NCBI RefSeq assembly: GCF_026151205.1
Contig: NC_087072.1
Location: 10,206,169-10,270,168, forward strand
DNA from: Bolinopsis microptera
Lineage: Eukaryota; Ctenophora; Tentaculata; Lobata; Bolinopsidae
Direction: 5' to 3'
Length of the DNA stretch: 64,000 nucleotides
The notes under the pieces were generated by a model. It saw nothing but the letters and a program-made list of their open reading frames with translations, did not search any database and was not told the DNA's origin. Below are positions 11,700-25,159 of this stretch, one piece after another. Both the position numbers and the translations under genes were made by a program. Position 1 is the first letter of the stretch. The number at the start of each line of letters is the position of its first letter.

Positions 11700-12613
11700 G
11701 TTTCCTGTTAACTGATGAGATGTTTTGAAAAGAGTATAGACTACACAAATTAAATTTCATAGAAAAGTTCCGGGATGAATTAATTTACATCAAAAAGGAA
11801 AATGGGATAAATTTATTTACGTTAACTGGGAAATTAATTTTTAGGGAATTATTTTCGGCGGTAAAACATCTTACATCGAAGACTCAGTGAAACTTTAAAA
11901 TAAAACAAATTTTTTACTTTAGGTACAATCAACAACATAATAAACAAAACTATATACGCAACTAAAACACTTGAAATTTTGAAATTTGAATAGTGTGTTC
12001 ACCAAACATACTATATATATGTATACATTTTCTACTTTATAAAAAACTGCATCATTCACCACAATTTGCCCTTTAAACCGCATCTTGAAATATATTGTAT
12101 CCCCTGTATAATCCCAATTGTAATCGCCCTAAAATCAAACTGTCTTTAATACGCTTGACATGTCACAGAATGCATCATGGCGCATCTTAAGAACTAACGC
12201 TGAATGACAGATCAAAAACTAGGAAACATGAAAAGTGTCTCGTATTTTATCATGAGTATTGTATACAAAGAATTATCTATTTAGTATCTACTTTAAATTT
12301 ACAAAATTTCATCGTTGTGATTAAAAAATTGTTGATGTTTTATTTCATCATGAAGATGAAACTCTGCACAGCTCTGTGCTGTGTGAAGTGTCACATGACG
12401 TGTCACTCTCAGATAGCCCTCAGAAAAACAGAGGACTACAGCTGAAGACTGAAGTTGTATTCTCAATAATTTTAAATCTGGAAAGTTTTTAGAAAGTTTA
12501 AGCGAGCATGCCCTCCAACTTTGCTTATCTTTCGATATTTTCGTCTAAGAAGCATGTTTTAAACATAACGCAAAAGGCTTTAGATATGCGTTGTCAAATT
12601 AAACGTATTCATA

Positions 12614-12619
12614 TTTATT
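12614..12619 (-). terminator. Polyadenylation signal for the GGA gene
   Basis: AATAAA on the minus strand, about 63 bp past the proposed GGA stop codon. It supports the last-exon model. Confidence 0.5.
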
Positions 12620-12681
12620 TAAAATCGGTATTACAAAGACTGTATATTTTATCTCCAATTTTGACACCCGTCCATAACAAT

Positions 12682-15600
12682 TCAGGTGACGAACATATAA
12701 AAAATATTGCTTCCAAATTCTATTATATAATACAATCTCCTAAAGCAAATTAATTGTCCCACTCTTTCTTCTTTGTCGAATTTCAGCTTGTACTGTAGAG
12801 AGTTTGTACCACTGGTTGCTATCACCACCTGAAGTATGTGAAACATGAAATTAAATCTAACATTCCTAATTCTTACCTTCCAAAAAGATAAAACATTCGG
12901 ATATACCCCCTTGAAACCCCCACCATTACCTTTATCGAACGCGACGCAGGTAACTACTAACTTAGTCGCATATTGTGTAACTGCATTACTGATAAAATAG
13001 TTGCAAAGAGTCTGTACTATACGGTACATCAAATAATAATAGATTGACAAGTTTTCAAAGTTTATTATCTTATAGTAATCTTTTTTCGCTCTGATGAGTT
13101 GATCGATCATATAATCTGATAGTTGGGGACGAAGTTTTAAAGACTGAGTGGATTACTTCATGACTTCAACTATCAAAATATTTATTATCTTATATATCTC
13201 ATAAATCACATATCTCAAAAGCCCCTTAAAAGTTAAATAGTAATATTTTATACTTTGTTTCCCCTCAGTTTCGGAAAAATCTCCTCGGTTACAGTGTAAC
13301 CCACTTTTCGAGGGCAATTGCAAGAATCCTCAACATTAGCACTTTCAAATATAAATCTGTTTAGTAAGTCCAGCAGCCAACACTTGAATGTTTGATTAAA
13401 TTCCTCTAGTCGGCATAATCGACATGTTACTAAATCAATATTAACAGTAGACATTTGACAAACAGTCAACAACTAATTATAATGGGCTGTCAACTCTTCC
13501 TTTACCACTCACCACGCACTGCGTAAATTGAAAAATACCATATTAAATGCGAAGCTAACATACAAGGTCCACATAGCATATCTTCAGAAATGTCTATTAA
13601 TTATTCACAACTAATAGTCAGAGCTTATCAGTAGTAGGAACCTACTTGCTGGATAGGAGAAGACGGGCAAATCGGCGAAAACGGTGACAGCTTTGTTGAT
13701 GAAGGAGCGCTGAGCTTAACCTTATCTGTACCACTTGAAGCAATTTCCAAACTGACGTCCTATAATATAGAAAGATATTATTACACAAAGTAAGATAATA
13801 TTGAGATAATACAGCATATTATGTAATAAATACTGAATTTCCTAAGAATCAGTCGGTTGGAACAAATGTTGGCAAGATTGATGGAATTATTAGATCATAA
13901 TACAGGTTACCGTTAAACATAGCTACAGTAATGGTATGTAGTGATCATGGTATGTAGTAATACTGCACAATAACTATCCTATAAATAGTAATGAATCAGT
14001 ATTTCCAGTATTAAAATTTAAAACTAAAAGGAGTCGTTACTTACATCGATGCGGGCTGTTGAAGAGTTGGTAATCGTCATCAACCAAACAGACACATCAG
14101 GCTGAGGTTTGTTCTCAGTTTTGTAGAGGTTCACCCTCACAACTCCACTATCGAACACAAGTGTAGGTGGGTCGTTTGAGGGCCGGATCAGAGTGAGGGG
14201 TACTTCAACATCGGCTAAAACATCACGGGGAGGGGTAGTTGGAGGGGCGTGCAGAGGATTGGCGTGCAGAGGAGAGGGCGCTCTCACTGGTTCAACTTTC
14301 TTCCTGCGAGGACGCATTGTATTATATAGATAGTCTTTAAAAGCAATGAGTTTGGTGGCAATGAGAGGTGGATCCAAAACAAACACCTTATTAGGGCATC
14401 ATTCTATTGATAATAAGCATTTTAAAAACTAAACAAGCTGACTTACATTTGGGAGAGTGTGGGTTTTATTTTTGGCGGGGCAGTAAACGATGTTCCTTTT
14501 ATCTCGGGCATTAACAAATCAAACTTGTCTCCAGTGGGCGCCGGCTCCGGCTGCTGATGTAATGATCATAACATGACAGTCAAATAGTCACATTCAGCAA
14601 CATCTATACTCAAGTAACACTGGATGAGTACTATAGACTGTGCGTAATGATTTTATTCATTAGTTAAGTTATAAATAGTTTACTATTTGATCAACTCAAA
14701 ATAAGATTTCAAAAACCTGAGCTGCAGAAGACGAAGATGGCTGCAATACCGACATGGGCTGAAGAAGATCACCCCCTAAGCTGGGCCCACTTGTATCAAA
14801 TATACCAAAGCCTTGACTGGAATCGAGAAAACTGAGGTTATTCGATGATGGGGTTGGATCCAGTAAACTAAGTCCGCTACTTTGTTGAGATAGTGGCTGG
14901 CTGGGCGAGGAGAAGAGATCATCAAGAAGAGATCCACTTGCTCCAGTGGTGGTCGAGCCAGCTTGTGTAGTCTGAATTAATTAGCTGTAAGTTACACTAA
15001 GTAATTACTAATAAATTACACTCAGTAAATGTTACGGAACTAACTCAGAGCAAGCTACTGAGCTACAGGAGTACCTTTTAAATAGATTTACACTGATCGT
15101 AGTAACAACATCATTTACTGTATACATACATTTCCCAGAATCGATGGTTACTTCTGGTTTGATCTTGGTGACGTCATTTGTCACGAAACATTCTTTATAT
15201 TAGGCCTAATTTCTGCTTTGTGCAAGTTTCGCCTTGATTTGACTTTATCTTCACGGGTTTTTGGCAAGATGATCTAGGTTAAAAAAAAACAAATTCCCAT
15301 TTTCGGTATGTTTGACTCGTATATTGGCCAATCGAATTTCACACGAGGCTTCTAAATTAAAGGAATTAACACAAAATTAAGTTGACAAACCGTTGTCTGA
15401 GGTTGAGTATCGAGCTCGAGTAGACCAAAAGAATCAGCAAAATCATTGTTTGCAGAAGATGGTTGTGAGACTGCAGGTTGAGGAGCTGCAGGTTGAGGAG
15501 CTGCAGGCTGGAGGGGTGCTGACTGAGACACCGGCTGTTGGGGCTGCAGTGTCATTCCTCCGAATAGACCGGACGACTTAGTCTCCGTCGTTCCTGGGGA

Positions 15601-18156
15601 ACATGTATTGTAGGCGTAATGAGCTTGAAATTGTTGGAATCACCTACCAAACAGTATCTAGAGATCTAGAGATCAATTTTTTAAAAGTGTAACATTTAGA
15701 TCATGAATTCAATTATACCAGATTAAAATAGGACTTTAAGAGGCTATGAATTACCATTAGCACTAGAAGTTGTTTGGAGGGTTGCAGTTGTAATATTAGG
15801 GGTAGAGACAGGAACAGATGGGGGCACCGCGTTATTCACTCCAGAACTTTGAGAAGATCCAGCTGTTACCGCTGACAAGAAATCCTCAAACTCGTCCGCT
15901 GATATGGCATCTTTAGCCCCAGAAGCTGAAGTGCTCACTTCTTCCTCTAGGTTTATCAGAGTCGTACTCTCCATATCAGCACTGGGCTCTGGAGACAAAG
16001 TCATTTAACGAATTACAAAACGTTCAACTATTTAACGAAAAATTGACAGACGTTTGGCATTTTCTACTTCCTCGCTCATTTTTCAATCATCTAATTGGCG
16101 AGAGAGATTCAGACTTCAGTTAATGGCGACCTTACTAAAAAATCATGAATTTATAGCTGGTGCTATTATAGTAATAGGTAAAACCTGCTGGAGGGGGTGC
16201 TGTTGAAGAGCCAGGTGATTGGATAGATGGTGGCTGGTAAGGAGTTAGTTGGGGTGGTACTCCGCTCCCTGCTCCATTAGTCCCCAACATCTCGTACTGC
16301 TCTATGGCACGGTTCAATGTTTCCCCTGCTTCTACCACTGATGACAATTGGGCGCTGAAATGTGGTGAGATGAGACTCAGTGAATTGTCTAGGTCTTATT
16401 AAACTCATGTAACATTCAAGTTTCCCACTTTAATTTCTAATTAAATCACGAACGGTGAAAACTGAAAGGCAACTTATAGTCACCACAAAATACTTCATGA
16501 CAAAAAGGAACTAAATGAATTAAAATTTTGGAGATCTTACACCTATAATCTATATCTGCAAACCTATCGGAAAGTTGGCCCGCCAGCCTGTACAATTTGG
16601 GCCTGAGTTCGAGACAAGTTTTATGAAGTTCGTTCAACAGCAGCTTCTCATCACTGGTTGTGTCTTTATTAGCCAGCATCTCAGACAGCAATCTACCGTT
16701 GTTGTGAATGAGAGATACCTCTTTTAGCATCTCGTGATCCTGCTCCACTTTACGACTTTCAGCAGCTACCATGTCCTGGGTGACAAAATAGATGTACTAA
16801 CATTGACGATGCCCAATGAAAAACCTTTTTTCGAATTGTCTTCCAAGTATTGCAGGGCAGCAAAGCAACAAACAGAGCCTCTTAAATGTAAAGCGATATA
16901 TCACAAAACACCCAGGATTATTGATGATGTACCTTAATCATTTTGTTAGCAGTCTCCAAGTCTGATTTGTTCTTGCTTTTCAGAAGTTGTGCTAACAAAG
17001 CAGCTTTATCGGCATCCTCTCCTGCCGCATACGTAAATTCGCCTTTCTTGACCATCTACGAAAATACAAATAAATGAATAAATTCTAGCATGTATAACAC
17101 GCTTTAGCAATAAAAACATACCGCAAAAACATATAGTCATTAGTCAAGTCATTCAAGCGTGATTCAATTTCTCAATAAGTTCTGACCACGTTTCACACAT
17201 TCCAGAACACAACTCCTACAAATCTAATATAATTAAATGATTGAATAGACATTAATGATTCACAAATTAACCCAGAAAAGCTGTGAATGTAAGATTTGTT
17301 TCTTAATTGCATAAAAGTTATAAAAGTGAAACTGACATTTACGAACCTGAATTTTGGTATTACCAGTCTTCTCAAGCATGTTGAAAGCCTCAATTATCTT
17401 TGGTTGGTCCTTGAATGCATTGGACCAAAGTTTCAGCTGTTGCACAATAGCACTCCGTACTGCATCTGGCGTTTGTCCACCAGCATACTGAAAACATTGA
17501 TAAAATGACTGTGCAGACCATGAAAGAGTCCAAGAACTTATGTTAAGATGTGCTGCAACTAAAGAAAGCAAAGGCATCTTAAAGTTTGCTCCTCTCCCAA
17601 TAACTTACCTTTGGACTGACTAGTTTGATCAACTCATTCAGGAACCTAAACTTTCCAATCTGTGTATGAAATGGTTTCCCACAATACTTGGAGCATTGAT
17701 CCATGACGTGGATAGCTCTAAGAGCAACAGGCTCATTTTGACTTTGTACTTTAGCTATGAGTAGGGTGATAGCTCTTGATGCTCCATCTGGTTCCTGAAA
17801 TAGAGGTCCTCTTATCGTTTATATTGTTCTATTTTATCATTGCACGACATCTCTACTGCGATGCTGAAGTGAATTCACTAGCTTAACACAGGAATGAGAA
17901 TTTAACTATTTAAAAAGTTGTATCATTGATGTTATCAATTGCTACCATAAAATATCAACAATCAACATGCCCTGTTAAATCTGGCATTGACCAGTGATAG
18001 AGAAACAAAGTGTAAAACAAGTTTGTTGTGTAAACAAAACCACAAACAAACCTGGTTAACCAAAGTAGTGAATCTTGTGCAATAGTGCTTTGCTTCCTCT
18101 TCACTAGCAGGCGCAGTGGCCCTGTTCAGCAAGCTTTGGAGATTTTGAAACTCCAT
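12682..18156 (-). CDS. GGA: GGA-family clathrin adaptor (VHS-GAT-hinge-GAE), 13 exons
   Basis: Minus-strand exons: 18052-18156, 17609-17794, 17347-17487, 16933-17055, 16543-16775, 16185-16354, 15755-15988, 15391-15593, 14717-14971, 14447-14553, 14045-14303, 13646-13759 and 12682-12828. Phases agree throughout; about 758 residues. Exons 1-3 give a VHS domain (GKFRFLNELIKLVSPK), which in GGAs binds acidic-dileucine sorting signals. Exons 4-6 give the GAT domain (LLAQLLKSKNKSDLETANKMI, ELRPKLYRLA), which binds Arf-GTP and ubiquitin. The hinge carries clathrin-box-like LINLE and LLELD plus Pro/Gln/Ser repeats. The last exons form a GAE ear (VPLTLIRPSNDPPTLV, VVIATSGTNSLQYKLKF). The protein should sort cargo at the trans-Golgi/endosome. 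The exact C-terminus and the exon 11 acceptor at 14304 are the least certain parts. Confidence 0.9.
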
Positions 18157-18800
18157 TCTGCACCATGGACTACTGTGATTTAAATAGTTCAGAAATGTTT
18201 AGAAAATTGGGTATGGCCTGAAAATAATTTTGACATGATTAAGGTAATATTGTAAGCCACATAAATGTGCATTTTTATGATTTGACAGATGCAACATTCA
18301 TATTTTTGATGCGGTAGATAGGTAGATGTAGAATAGCTAAATTTGCTATTTGCAGCATGTTAAACCATAAAAATGAATATTATCAAATGAATTTCCATAT
18401 TTCGCTGATCACACAGTGTTGATCAGTTATGAAGTTCTTTTTTCAGCAATAATCTGAGTTAGGAGAAAGGGTATCAAGCTAATTGAGTATGGTTGTTAAT
18501 GAATTTTGCAGGTTGTGCTGAAAATCAAATCAAATCAAGAATAATGACATTAACATCATCACCACTATAAAAACATGAACTACCAAGTATACTGAGGTAT
18601 AGTAAAGCGATATTGGACTATGTTTATTTGACAACAAATATATTTAATTTTGATATTTTCGTAATATCATGGGATTAGCTTTTCTATTTGAGCTGTTTAG
18701 TTTACAGAAAAGCAGATATGGGCTGTTTTGAATTGATATTTTGGAAAACGTTTGTTTCAGTAACCATTGAGAAGTGGTGGTCTTTTGTAACTTCAACCTC
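18157..18800. other. Intergenic, nothing recognised
   Basis: AT-rich sequence upstream of the GGA start with no open frame or repeat that I can name. It ends at a 16-bp G run (18802-18817). Confidence 0.4.
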
Positions 18801-19830
18801 AGGGGGGGGGGGGGGGGTCTTCATCAAAATTCTCTCGAAATTGACTTTTTAGTTGTTTCTGATAGATGGGAGTGATATCTTTCAGCTGCTTTCGGTCCCA
18901 TGGCAAAATATTGTTCCTAGCCAAAATTATCGCCAATGAGAGGTCAGGGCTTATGTGTAATTGTATTGTGCGAGCGATTTTCAATCGCGCGCCCTGAAAA
19001 TCGAGTCTAAAAATCTATCTTCTCCTACATTTTTTGAGCAATCACCCTGAAACTTTCAGGTTATGTTTTGAAGACCATTTAAAAGAGATTTTTTTAGGCC
19101 AGAATTTAGCCATATAGGAGCAGCATATAGAAGTTTTGTGAGTACCACTGTTCTGAAGAGCATTCTGAGTGAGCTTGTATTCAGACCTCTGTGGCGGGTG
19201 GAGTTTTGGGTGATCCTGTGCCAGGCAAACCAGCATTGCTTGAGCTTGTTGTCGATTGTTAATCCGAGAAATTATTATTTATTAAAAATTATTTTTTAAG
19301 ATGGGAGTTGTGAAATGAGAGTGGTTTCTTTTCTAGAAGATGGCTGATAATGCTGTTGCAGTGATGCTGGGCACCTTAATTTCAGTATTTTAAAAACTTC
19401 CATAAATGTGTGATATGTATATATAAATTTTTGAAAGCCAGGATGTTTTGTTGCTTGAAAAGTGGTTTACGGTGCTCTAGTTGGAAGAATGTATGGTCAA
19501 GTGCCTGGTTGTCAAACTTTCTTGTTCTTGCACATGTTAGGAACTTGTTTAGGTATGCCTCTTTGTCACCAAAGAGGACCAATCGCAGTGCTTCTGAGAC
19601 AGCCAGATACTTGCTGTCCTAAAGAGTGCTGCATCACCCCAAACTGAAATACAATATGTAAGGTGGGATTCAAATAGTGTGTGGTAGAGGTCTTTATGGA
19701 GTTCCTTCGGTACAGAGTCCCTAATTCTATTTGAGGTGGCAGAGGCATAGTTTAACTTTCGTTTAAGTGCTGTTATATGAGGTCCCCAGAAAAGCTGTTC
19801 GTCAGTAACAACTCCAAAAAAGTATTAGTA
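18801..19830 (-). mobile_element. Decayed LINE (Jockey/CR1-like) reverse-transcriptase 3' end
   Basis: Read on the minus strand from 19830 downward, the translation gives the typical LINE RT thumb region: FFGVVTDEQLFWGPHI, then KLNYASATSNRIRDSVPKEL, then LYHTLFESHLTYCISVWGDA. A frame change follows, then RKPLFKQQNILAFKNLYIH. Further down, WDRKQLKDITPIYQKQLKSQF resembles the closing segment of such ORFs. Catalytic palm motifs are absent and several frame shifts are present, so this is a dead fragment. Its 3' end abuts a long G/C homopolymer. Confidence 0.65.
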
Positions 19831-20559
19831 CTATTATTTTAAGTTATTGGGTTCAATTAATACATACACTTATATAAAAATTCAATATAAATAAAGTGTG
19901 TCAAACAGTATATATACAATAAATTAATTCAAGTGTTGCAATTGGCAGAGCTGAGAGCACAATACAGAGGTAACGGAAATTTTCCACTGCTACCAATATT
20001 TTATAATATGAAATATCAAAAATCAAATATATACACATCTACTCCATCATAGGGGCAGGGATGAGGTTATAAGAGACTTCTGATAGTGGTTTCTCATATT
20101 TGCTGTCCATTTTTTCCCTCTGTACCCTCGTAGAGCAATGAGTGTGGTTCTTAACATTGCGAATCTTATTCTTGTCCTCACATGTCTTACCACATCGCAA
20201 TACCTCTCTTAATACATACACTTACATCTTCAATGTTTTTATACATGAATCATTGGATGATGATAAAGAAAATTATTCAAATGACTTTACTCGACTATCA
20301 CGTTGACAAGCGAAATGAGAAAAATCGCAAATTTTACGTAGAGAAAGCGTGCGGCGACCAATTGCAGCGTATTTTTGTATTAAGTGTGAAAACTGGCCAC
20401 GGGCCTAAATATTACATATCAATCAATTACAATTCATTAATATTACCAATATTAAAAACTATCGAAAATATCCAAGAAAGTATTCTCTAGCCAAAGGGCT
20501 CAATATTGCTCTAACCAGAGCCCTCTCGCTTGCAGTAGCGCGCGACCGCCGTAGGCGCG
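19831..20559. other. Retroelement-derived sequence, no intact gene
   Basis: A stretch near 19921-20070 (GTTGCAATTGGCAGAG, GGGGCAGGGATGAGG) recurs near 24060-24240, downstream of another copy of the element-associated domain. A minus frame at 20039-20221 has a few Cys/His residues suggestive of a zinc finger, but I do not call it a gene. Confidence 0.4.
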
Positions 20560-21165
20560 TCACGCAGTACGCGTAGGCACATGGCTATGTGAAGGCTCAA
20601 TATTTAAATCTAAATCTTCAATATTGTCTGGTTTATATCGCAACTTGGGCCCTCTGTCCCCCCTTATCGAAATAACCGTTGTCTTTAATACCTCAAAGCG
20701 CAAGCGCTTTCTAGGATATGTAACTGAGTCTGAATAACGCTGACCCGTTGGAGATTCCATCTTTTGTGCAAGCTTTTTAATCAAGCGTTGCGCTTCGACT
20801 CCCATGCCTCCTGTTGTGGAGAAAACTAAAGGTGTAAAGGTAGCTTTTTCCACTTCTAGGACCCTTGCATTATATGCTCTTTTCTTCTCAGTCTCGTGAG
20901 CCAAATACATCATAGGAATTGGTTTAGCGGCGTTGGTTGGAGCAGGAGCGTGAAACACTCTTACATCAAAAAATGCTCTTTCCAACGCATTCCAAACTGA
21001 TCTTGCTGATATATCTAGTCGGGCTTGATCTCCAGTTACTGTACCTCGTGGTAACTGCATGCCGCTGACTGGAAGAAGAGGGGGCTCTGTCTGAACGTCT
21101 TTGCATTTGACTGTCCGCATGATATTAGCTATTGTATCTCGAAGTGAGTTATGCCGCAAGGTCAC
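20560..21165 (-). mobile_element. Retroelement-associated ORF of unknown function, longest of three local copies
   Basis: An open frame of about 201 residues with a conserved core: KCKDVQTEPPLLPV, LPRGTVTGDQARLDISARS, ERAFFDVRVFHAPAP, YNARVLEVE, FTPLVFSTTGGMG and KRLRFEVLKTTVISIRGDRG. The same blocks recur at 23431-23859 and, more degraded, at 25202-25393. I recall similar ORFs being repetitive in many invertebrate genomes, which points to a transposon product. The pairing of an Asp in LDIS with FDVRV, followed by a conserved Glu, suggests a PD-(D/E)xK-like nuclease fold; this is inference only. A real gene domesticated from an element cannot be excluded because this copy is open over its length. 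Confidence 0.55.
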
Positions 21166-21419
21166 ATAACCCCCAAGTTTACACGTATTAAGTATATACC
21201 TTTGTATTAAGTATATACCTTCTATCCATTCTCTTGCTACTCCAAGTCCCCTAAGATATTTGGTAAAAAGATCCTGCTAGTTATATATAAAATGTATTTA
21301 TGTTTGCTTTAATTGATACTAAATAAAATTGTTGTTTTCTTGAAATTGTTGTTTTCTTGCAGCACTATTGACTATGCGCTGCAACATTTTGTAAAAATTA
21401 TGTTTTATTTACTGTTTAC

Positions 21420-21663
21420 GGTTATTTAATTTTGAGGGGCTCAAAATTCACTTCACCTGCTTACCGACTGTCCTGATGTACAAGCAGATAAAAGGAACAA
21501 AATGAGTGAGCTTCTTGAAAGACACCCTTTCCACAACATCAAAAACCAAGGCTATGGTGGGAACTCAATGTTGATATCATGGAGCAGACTTCGTGAGTTC
21601 TTTGATCTAGCACTGGAAATAACAAAGGATGCAGAAGAATTCCTTCGAATAGAGATAAAACTT
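21420..21663 (+). mobile_element. 3' end of a LINE-like ORF
   Basis: On the + strand the frame reads a His/Cys segment (HLLTDCPDVQADKRNKM) followed by SWSRLREFFDLALEI and a stop at about 21663. This layout resembles the terminal Cys-His region of LINE ORF2. No RT core is present upstream, so it is a fragment. Confidence 0.4.
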
Positions 21664-21712
21664 TAAACAGTTGATTATATTCCAACTACCATAACTACAC
21701 CATCCCTATGAT

Positions 21713-21790
21713 TAGTGAGCCGGGTTCAATGTTAGACCGGACGAAGCATATATTTCATGAGCCGGGGTCAATGTTAGACCGGACGAAGAT
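21713..21790. repeat. Two-copy tandem repeat with TGAGCCGGG(G/T)TCAATGTTAG
   Basis: Two copies of about 31 bp, each containing AATGTTAGACCGGACGAAG, are separated by 11-12 bp. One base differs between copies within the shared block. Confidence 0.8.
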
Positions 21791-22439
21791 ATGGCTACAT
21801 CTCAACAGTGGATAACACAGCAGAGGTTCTATTACAGTTAAATTCTGTTACCTGAACTCAACTTAACAGTTCTAATATTATAGCATATACTATAATATTA
21901 TGAAGATATTTTGTGTCAAAATGAGGCTGTTTAATCATTCTTACACACCAAAGGTTGTTGTGTGTTTTTTAATTAATTTATTATTGTTTAAAAGCTTATA
22001 TTGAGAATTTTATACAGTAGTCTATAGACCAATTAAATTATTTACTGGTCACATATATGTGGTTTTAGAATTATATAATGACATTGAACGAACTTATTTA
22101 TTGCGAATTTAAAGGATTGCTAGTATTTTATTTATTTGTTTTCACTTCTGCACGTTTAGGCAGTTGCTCTTGTGACCAGAGTTTTAGAGTTATATATATA
22201 TATATATAATTTTATTTATATTTTTCATAAGTTTCGCTACCACATACTAAATTTGAAATTGGCGCAGATTATGCAATTATACAATCCAAATTTGTATTTC
22301 TTAAAAATGTGCATTCCTTATATTTCCACTGAAGGCACGCTTCTCAAATTGCGCGCATTGCTGTAACATGTAATTTTTCAAACTTCATGAATTGAATCAA
22401 AATAAAATCTTTTGCAATATTGAATGTATTCAAGATTGA

Positions 22440-22760
22440 TATTTGACGGATGTTACTGATCGTCTAAATTTCGTCGAAGTAGCGCGCGCAGCTTTCTTCT
22501 CGAAATATTAGCCCGATGCAAGTTTGTATCACGTCGTGACCTTGTAGGTTTACAACCTACCAGGACGGACGCGCGCCGAGTTGGACTCGTCGACGGTCCA
22601 ATATATGGAACAGATATTTATGAGTATCACCCGTTAAGTCGTGACCCCATTGTCGTTTCACTATTAGCGTTTCTACGATACAGGGAGCCGCGCACTCGTG
22701 TGCGGTGGGTCATACAATGTATGAAAAATGCAAGTGCTACGAAGTGGCGCGCGCCGGGTT
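22440..22760. repeat. GC-rich dispersed repeat, copy A
   Basis: Contains TTTCTTCTCGAAATATTAGC, then GGTTTACAACCTACCAGGAC, then GCGCGCCGAGTTGGACTC and GAGTATCACCCGTTAA. Matching blocks occur at 49.6-49.7 kb (inverted), 50.16-50.28 kb (same sense) and 50.96-51.07 kb (inverted). It is an unclassified interspersed repeat. Confidence 0.7.
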
Positions 22761-23293
22761 ACAAGTTAGTCCATTAACAATGCACAAAATAAATGTATAC
22801 ACTTATACAAATTACTTGGAATACTTTTGAAAGAGAATAACATACTAAAAAACGCTTCTGACGTATTTATCCATGTCCACGAAAAGCACATAATAGCGCA
22901 AGAAGCTGTTGAGGTGCCTCAAAAGTAATCTTTAACGATTCCCCGTTCATTTTTGGTTGTAAAACGCCAAATTAAATTAGTACAGAATTAAGCAAGTTAT
23001 AGACATATTTCATAAATATATTTTCCTTCTTCGTAGGGGGCTGTGGTCATTAATATCACCAATGGAAAGATCGTGACCACTGCAAGATAGAGCATTGTAG
23101 CACTGTGCTTACCCCTTCATAAGTATCAAATTGGATGTGCTTTTGGTGGAAATATAACCAGCGCCTATTACATATTATATATAACCAAATTTATTAAAAT
23201 AGCTCTAGTTGGATGGGGGTCTAAACTACTTTTTGTTGTGATGTGATTTAGTGGTTTTTATATATATTATTACAAAGGGTTTTATTTTTATTT

Positions 23294-23311
23294 AAAAAAA
23301 AAAAAAAAAAA
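23294..23311 (+). repeat. Poly(A) tract
   Basis: Eighteen A in a row upstream of the second domain copy; possibly a retroposition tail. Confidence 0.7.
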
Positions 23312-23430
23312 TTTATTAAAATAACCAAACTTATTACATTTATGTAATATAAACTGATTATACATATGTATGTAATGTAAACTGAATGGGGTGAATTGAT
23401 TCAAACAATCTATACATACAATTAAATCAA

Positions 23431-23943
23431 GTGAAATGCAAGGATGTGCAAACTGAGCCAGTTCTTCTTCCAGTTGATGGTCTAGAGTTGCCAAGGGGAA
23501 CAGTCCTAGGAGACCAAGCTAGGCTGGACATTTCTGCAAGATCGATTTGGAATGTTTCAGAGAGGGCATATTTTGATGTAAGGGTATTCCATGCCCCAGC
23601 CCCCTCCAATGCAAGCAAATCGATCCTTGCAATGTACAAGTTTCATGAAAATGAGAAAAAACAATGTTACAATGCAAGGGTTCTTGAAGTGGAGAAAGGA
23701 AGCTTCACACCGTTAGTTTTCTCGACGTCTGGTGGAATGGGTGGTGAAGCTGAAAGACTAGTGAAGAAGCTGGCTAGTAAGATGGAGTACCACACAGGTC
23801 AAAGGTATGCGTATGCTGTGGGATATATTAGGAAGCGCCTTCGGTTTGAAATCTTATGAACAACAGTGATTTCTCTCCGGGGAGACAGAGGGGCGAGATA
23901 GAACTTTGTCAATATAGACAGTTTAGATTTGAACTTGGAGCTG
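23431..23943 (+). mobile_element. Retroelement-associated ORF, second copy (broken)
   Basis: Carries the same blocks as the copy at 20560-21165: KCKDVQTEPVLLPVDGLELP, RAYFDVRVFHAPAP, YNARVLEVEKGSFTPLVFST and RKRLRFEIL. It then stops at 23857-23859, just before the conserved TTVISLRGDRG segment, which is still readable in the same frame after the stop. The stop therefore looks like a disabling mutation or the end of decay. Confidence 0.6.
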
Positions 23944-25159
23944 CAAGGCCAAGGGTGATTTTCAAAACTTTGAGTTGTTGAAGGTTTAGTTTTTTCCTTT
24001 TATATATGGTCATTGTGACATTATATGTATGCTGTTTGAAAAATTTTATTAAAAATTAAATCAAGTGATGCAATTGGCAGATCAAAATCAATTCAAGTGT
24101 TGCAATCAGCAGAGCATAATACATAGGTAACAGAAATGGTCCATTGCTTCCAATTGAACTTCAAACAATCAAATATGTACACACAAATTTTCAAAACACA
24201 TCATTTACTCCATTATCGAGGCAGGGATGAGGTTGTACGGGGGTTAAAAATTCGCCAAAAAGTGATTACGTAATATGTGAACGACCCATTAGTAATCCAG
24301 ACTTACTGGAAAGGAAAAGAAAATTCATTGTGGGATTTTTAGCCTATTTTGAGTTATCTTGGTCATGAAGTTTGATAGCAGGGATAATTTCAATTTTATT
24401 CAATAGTGGCATACCGTACCCTTAAGATGTTCTTAAAGAAATTAATGTTATAGACCACACAAACATTTTGATAATAAACATTTTTTTTTTCATTATATAA
24501 TATAAAATGTTTCAAACAGTATACACATAACGTTCCAAAACTTTTTATGTCCTATGCATACACTCCTTGATAGTCATCTTGATCTAGTATCTTTGTTTCA
24601 CACAATAGAGCATAGGTTTTGTGGTTTATCCACTGGGCTTAGAGTTTGTGTTTAAGCTACCAAATTTTATTATTATTATTTATTATAATGTCACAATGAC
24701 CCTATATGAAAATATAATATACAATATAAATATAAAATACAATGTCTAGACAAAATGCAGCCATTTGAACTATTTTCGAGTATTTATTTAATTCATTGCA
24801 ATTGATCCTGGATAAATTCTGACCCACCTATATGCGCATTATAAACACTTTTCCATATACCCAAATAAATTAAACTCTCTGGGTCTACGTAATTACACTT
24901 AACCTGACATAAGCCCAATTTTTGTCATGCTCACGTTCGGTTGTGCTTGTGAATTGCTATCTTCTAGATTAGAAAATAATGTAGAATGTAGATACACTAA
25001 GTTTGATTACAATAGACTATAGAATGATTAATTTTCATCCTTTAGTGAAATCCTGACTTACTGTCCACATTGAGGAAAGGAAAATACATTAGATTAAATC
25101 GAGGTATATGGTAAATCAGGGTTTTAATTTTTGAGTGTGACACAAATACAATTAAGCCA

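Noticed and set aside
12508-12753. 81-residue + strand ORF
   Set aside because: It overlaps the last GGA exon on the other strand and has no recognisable domain.
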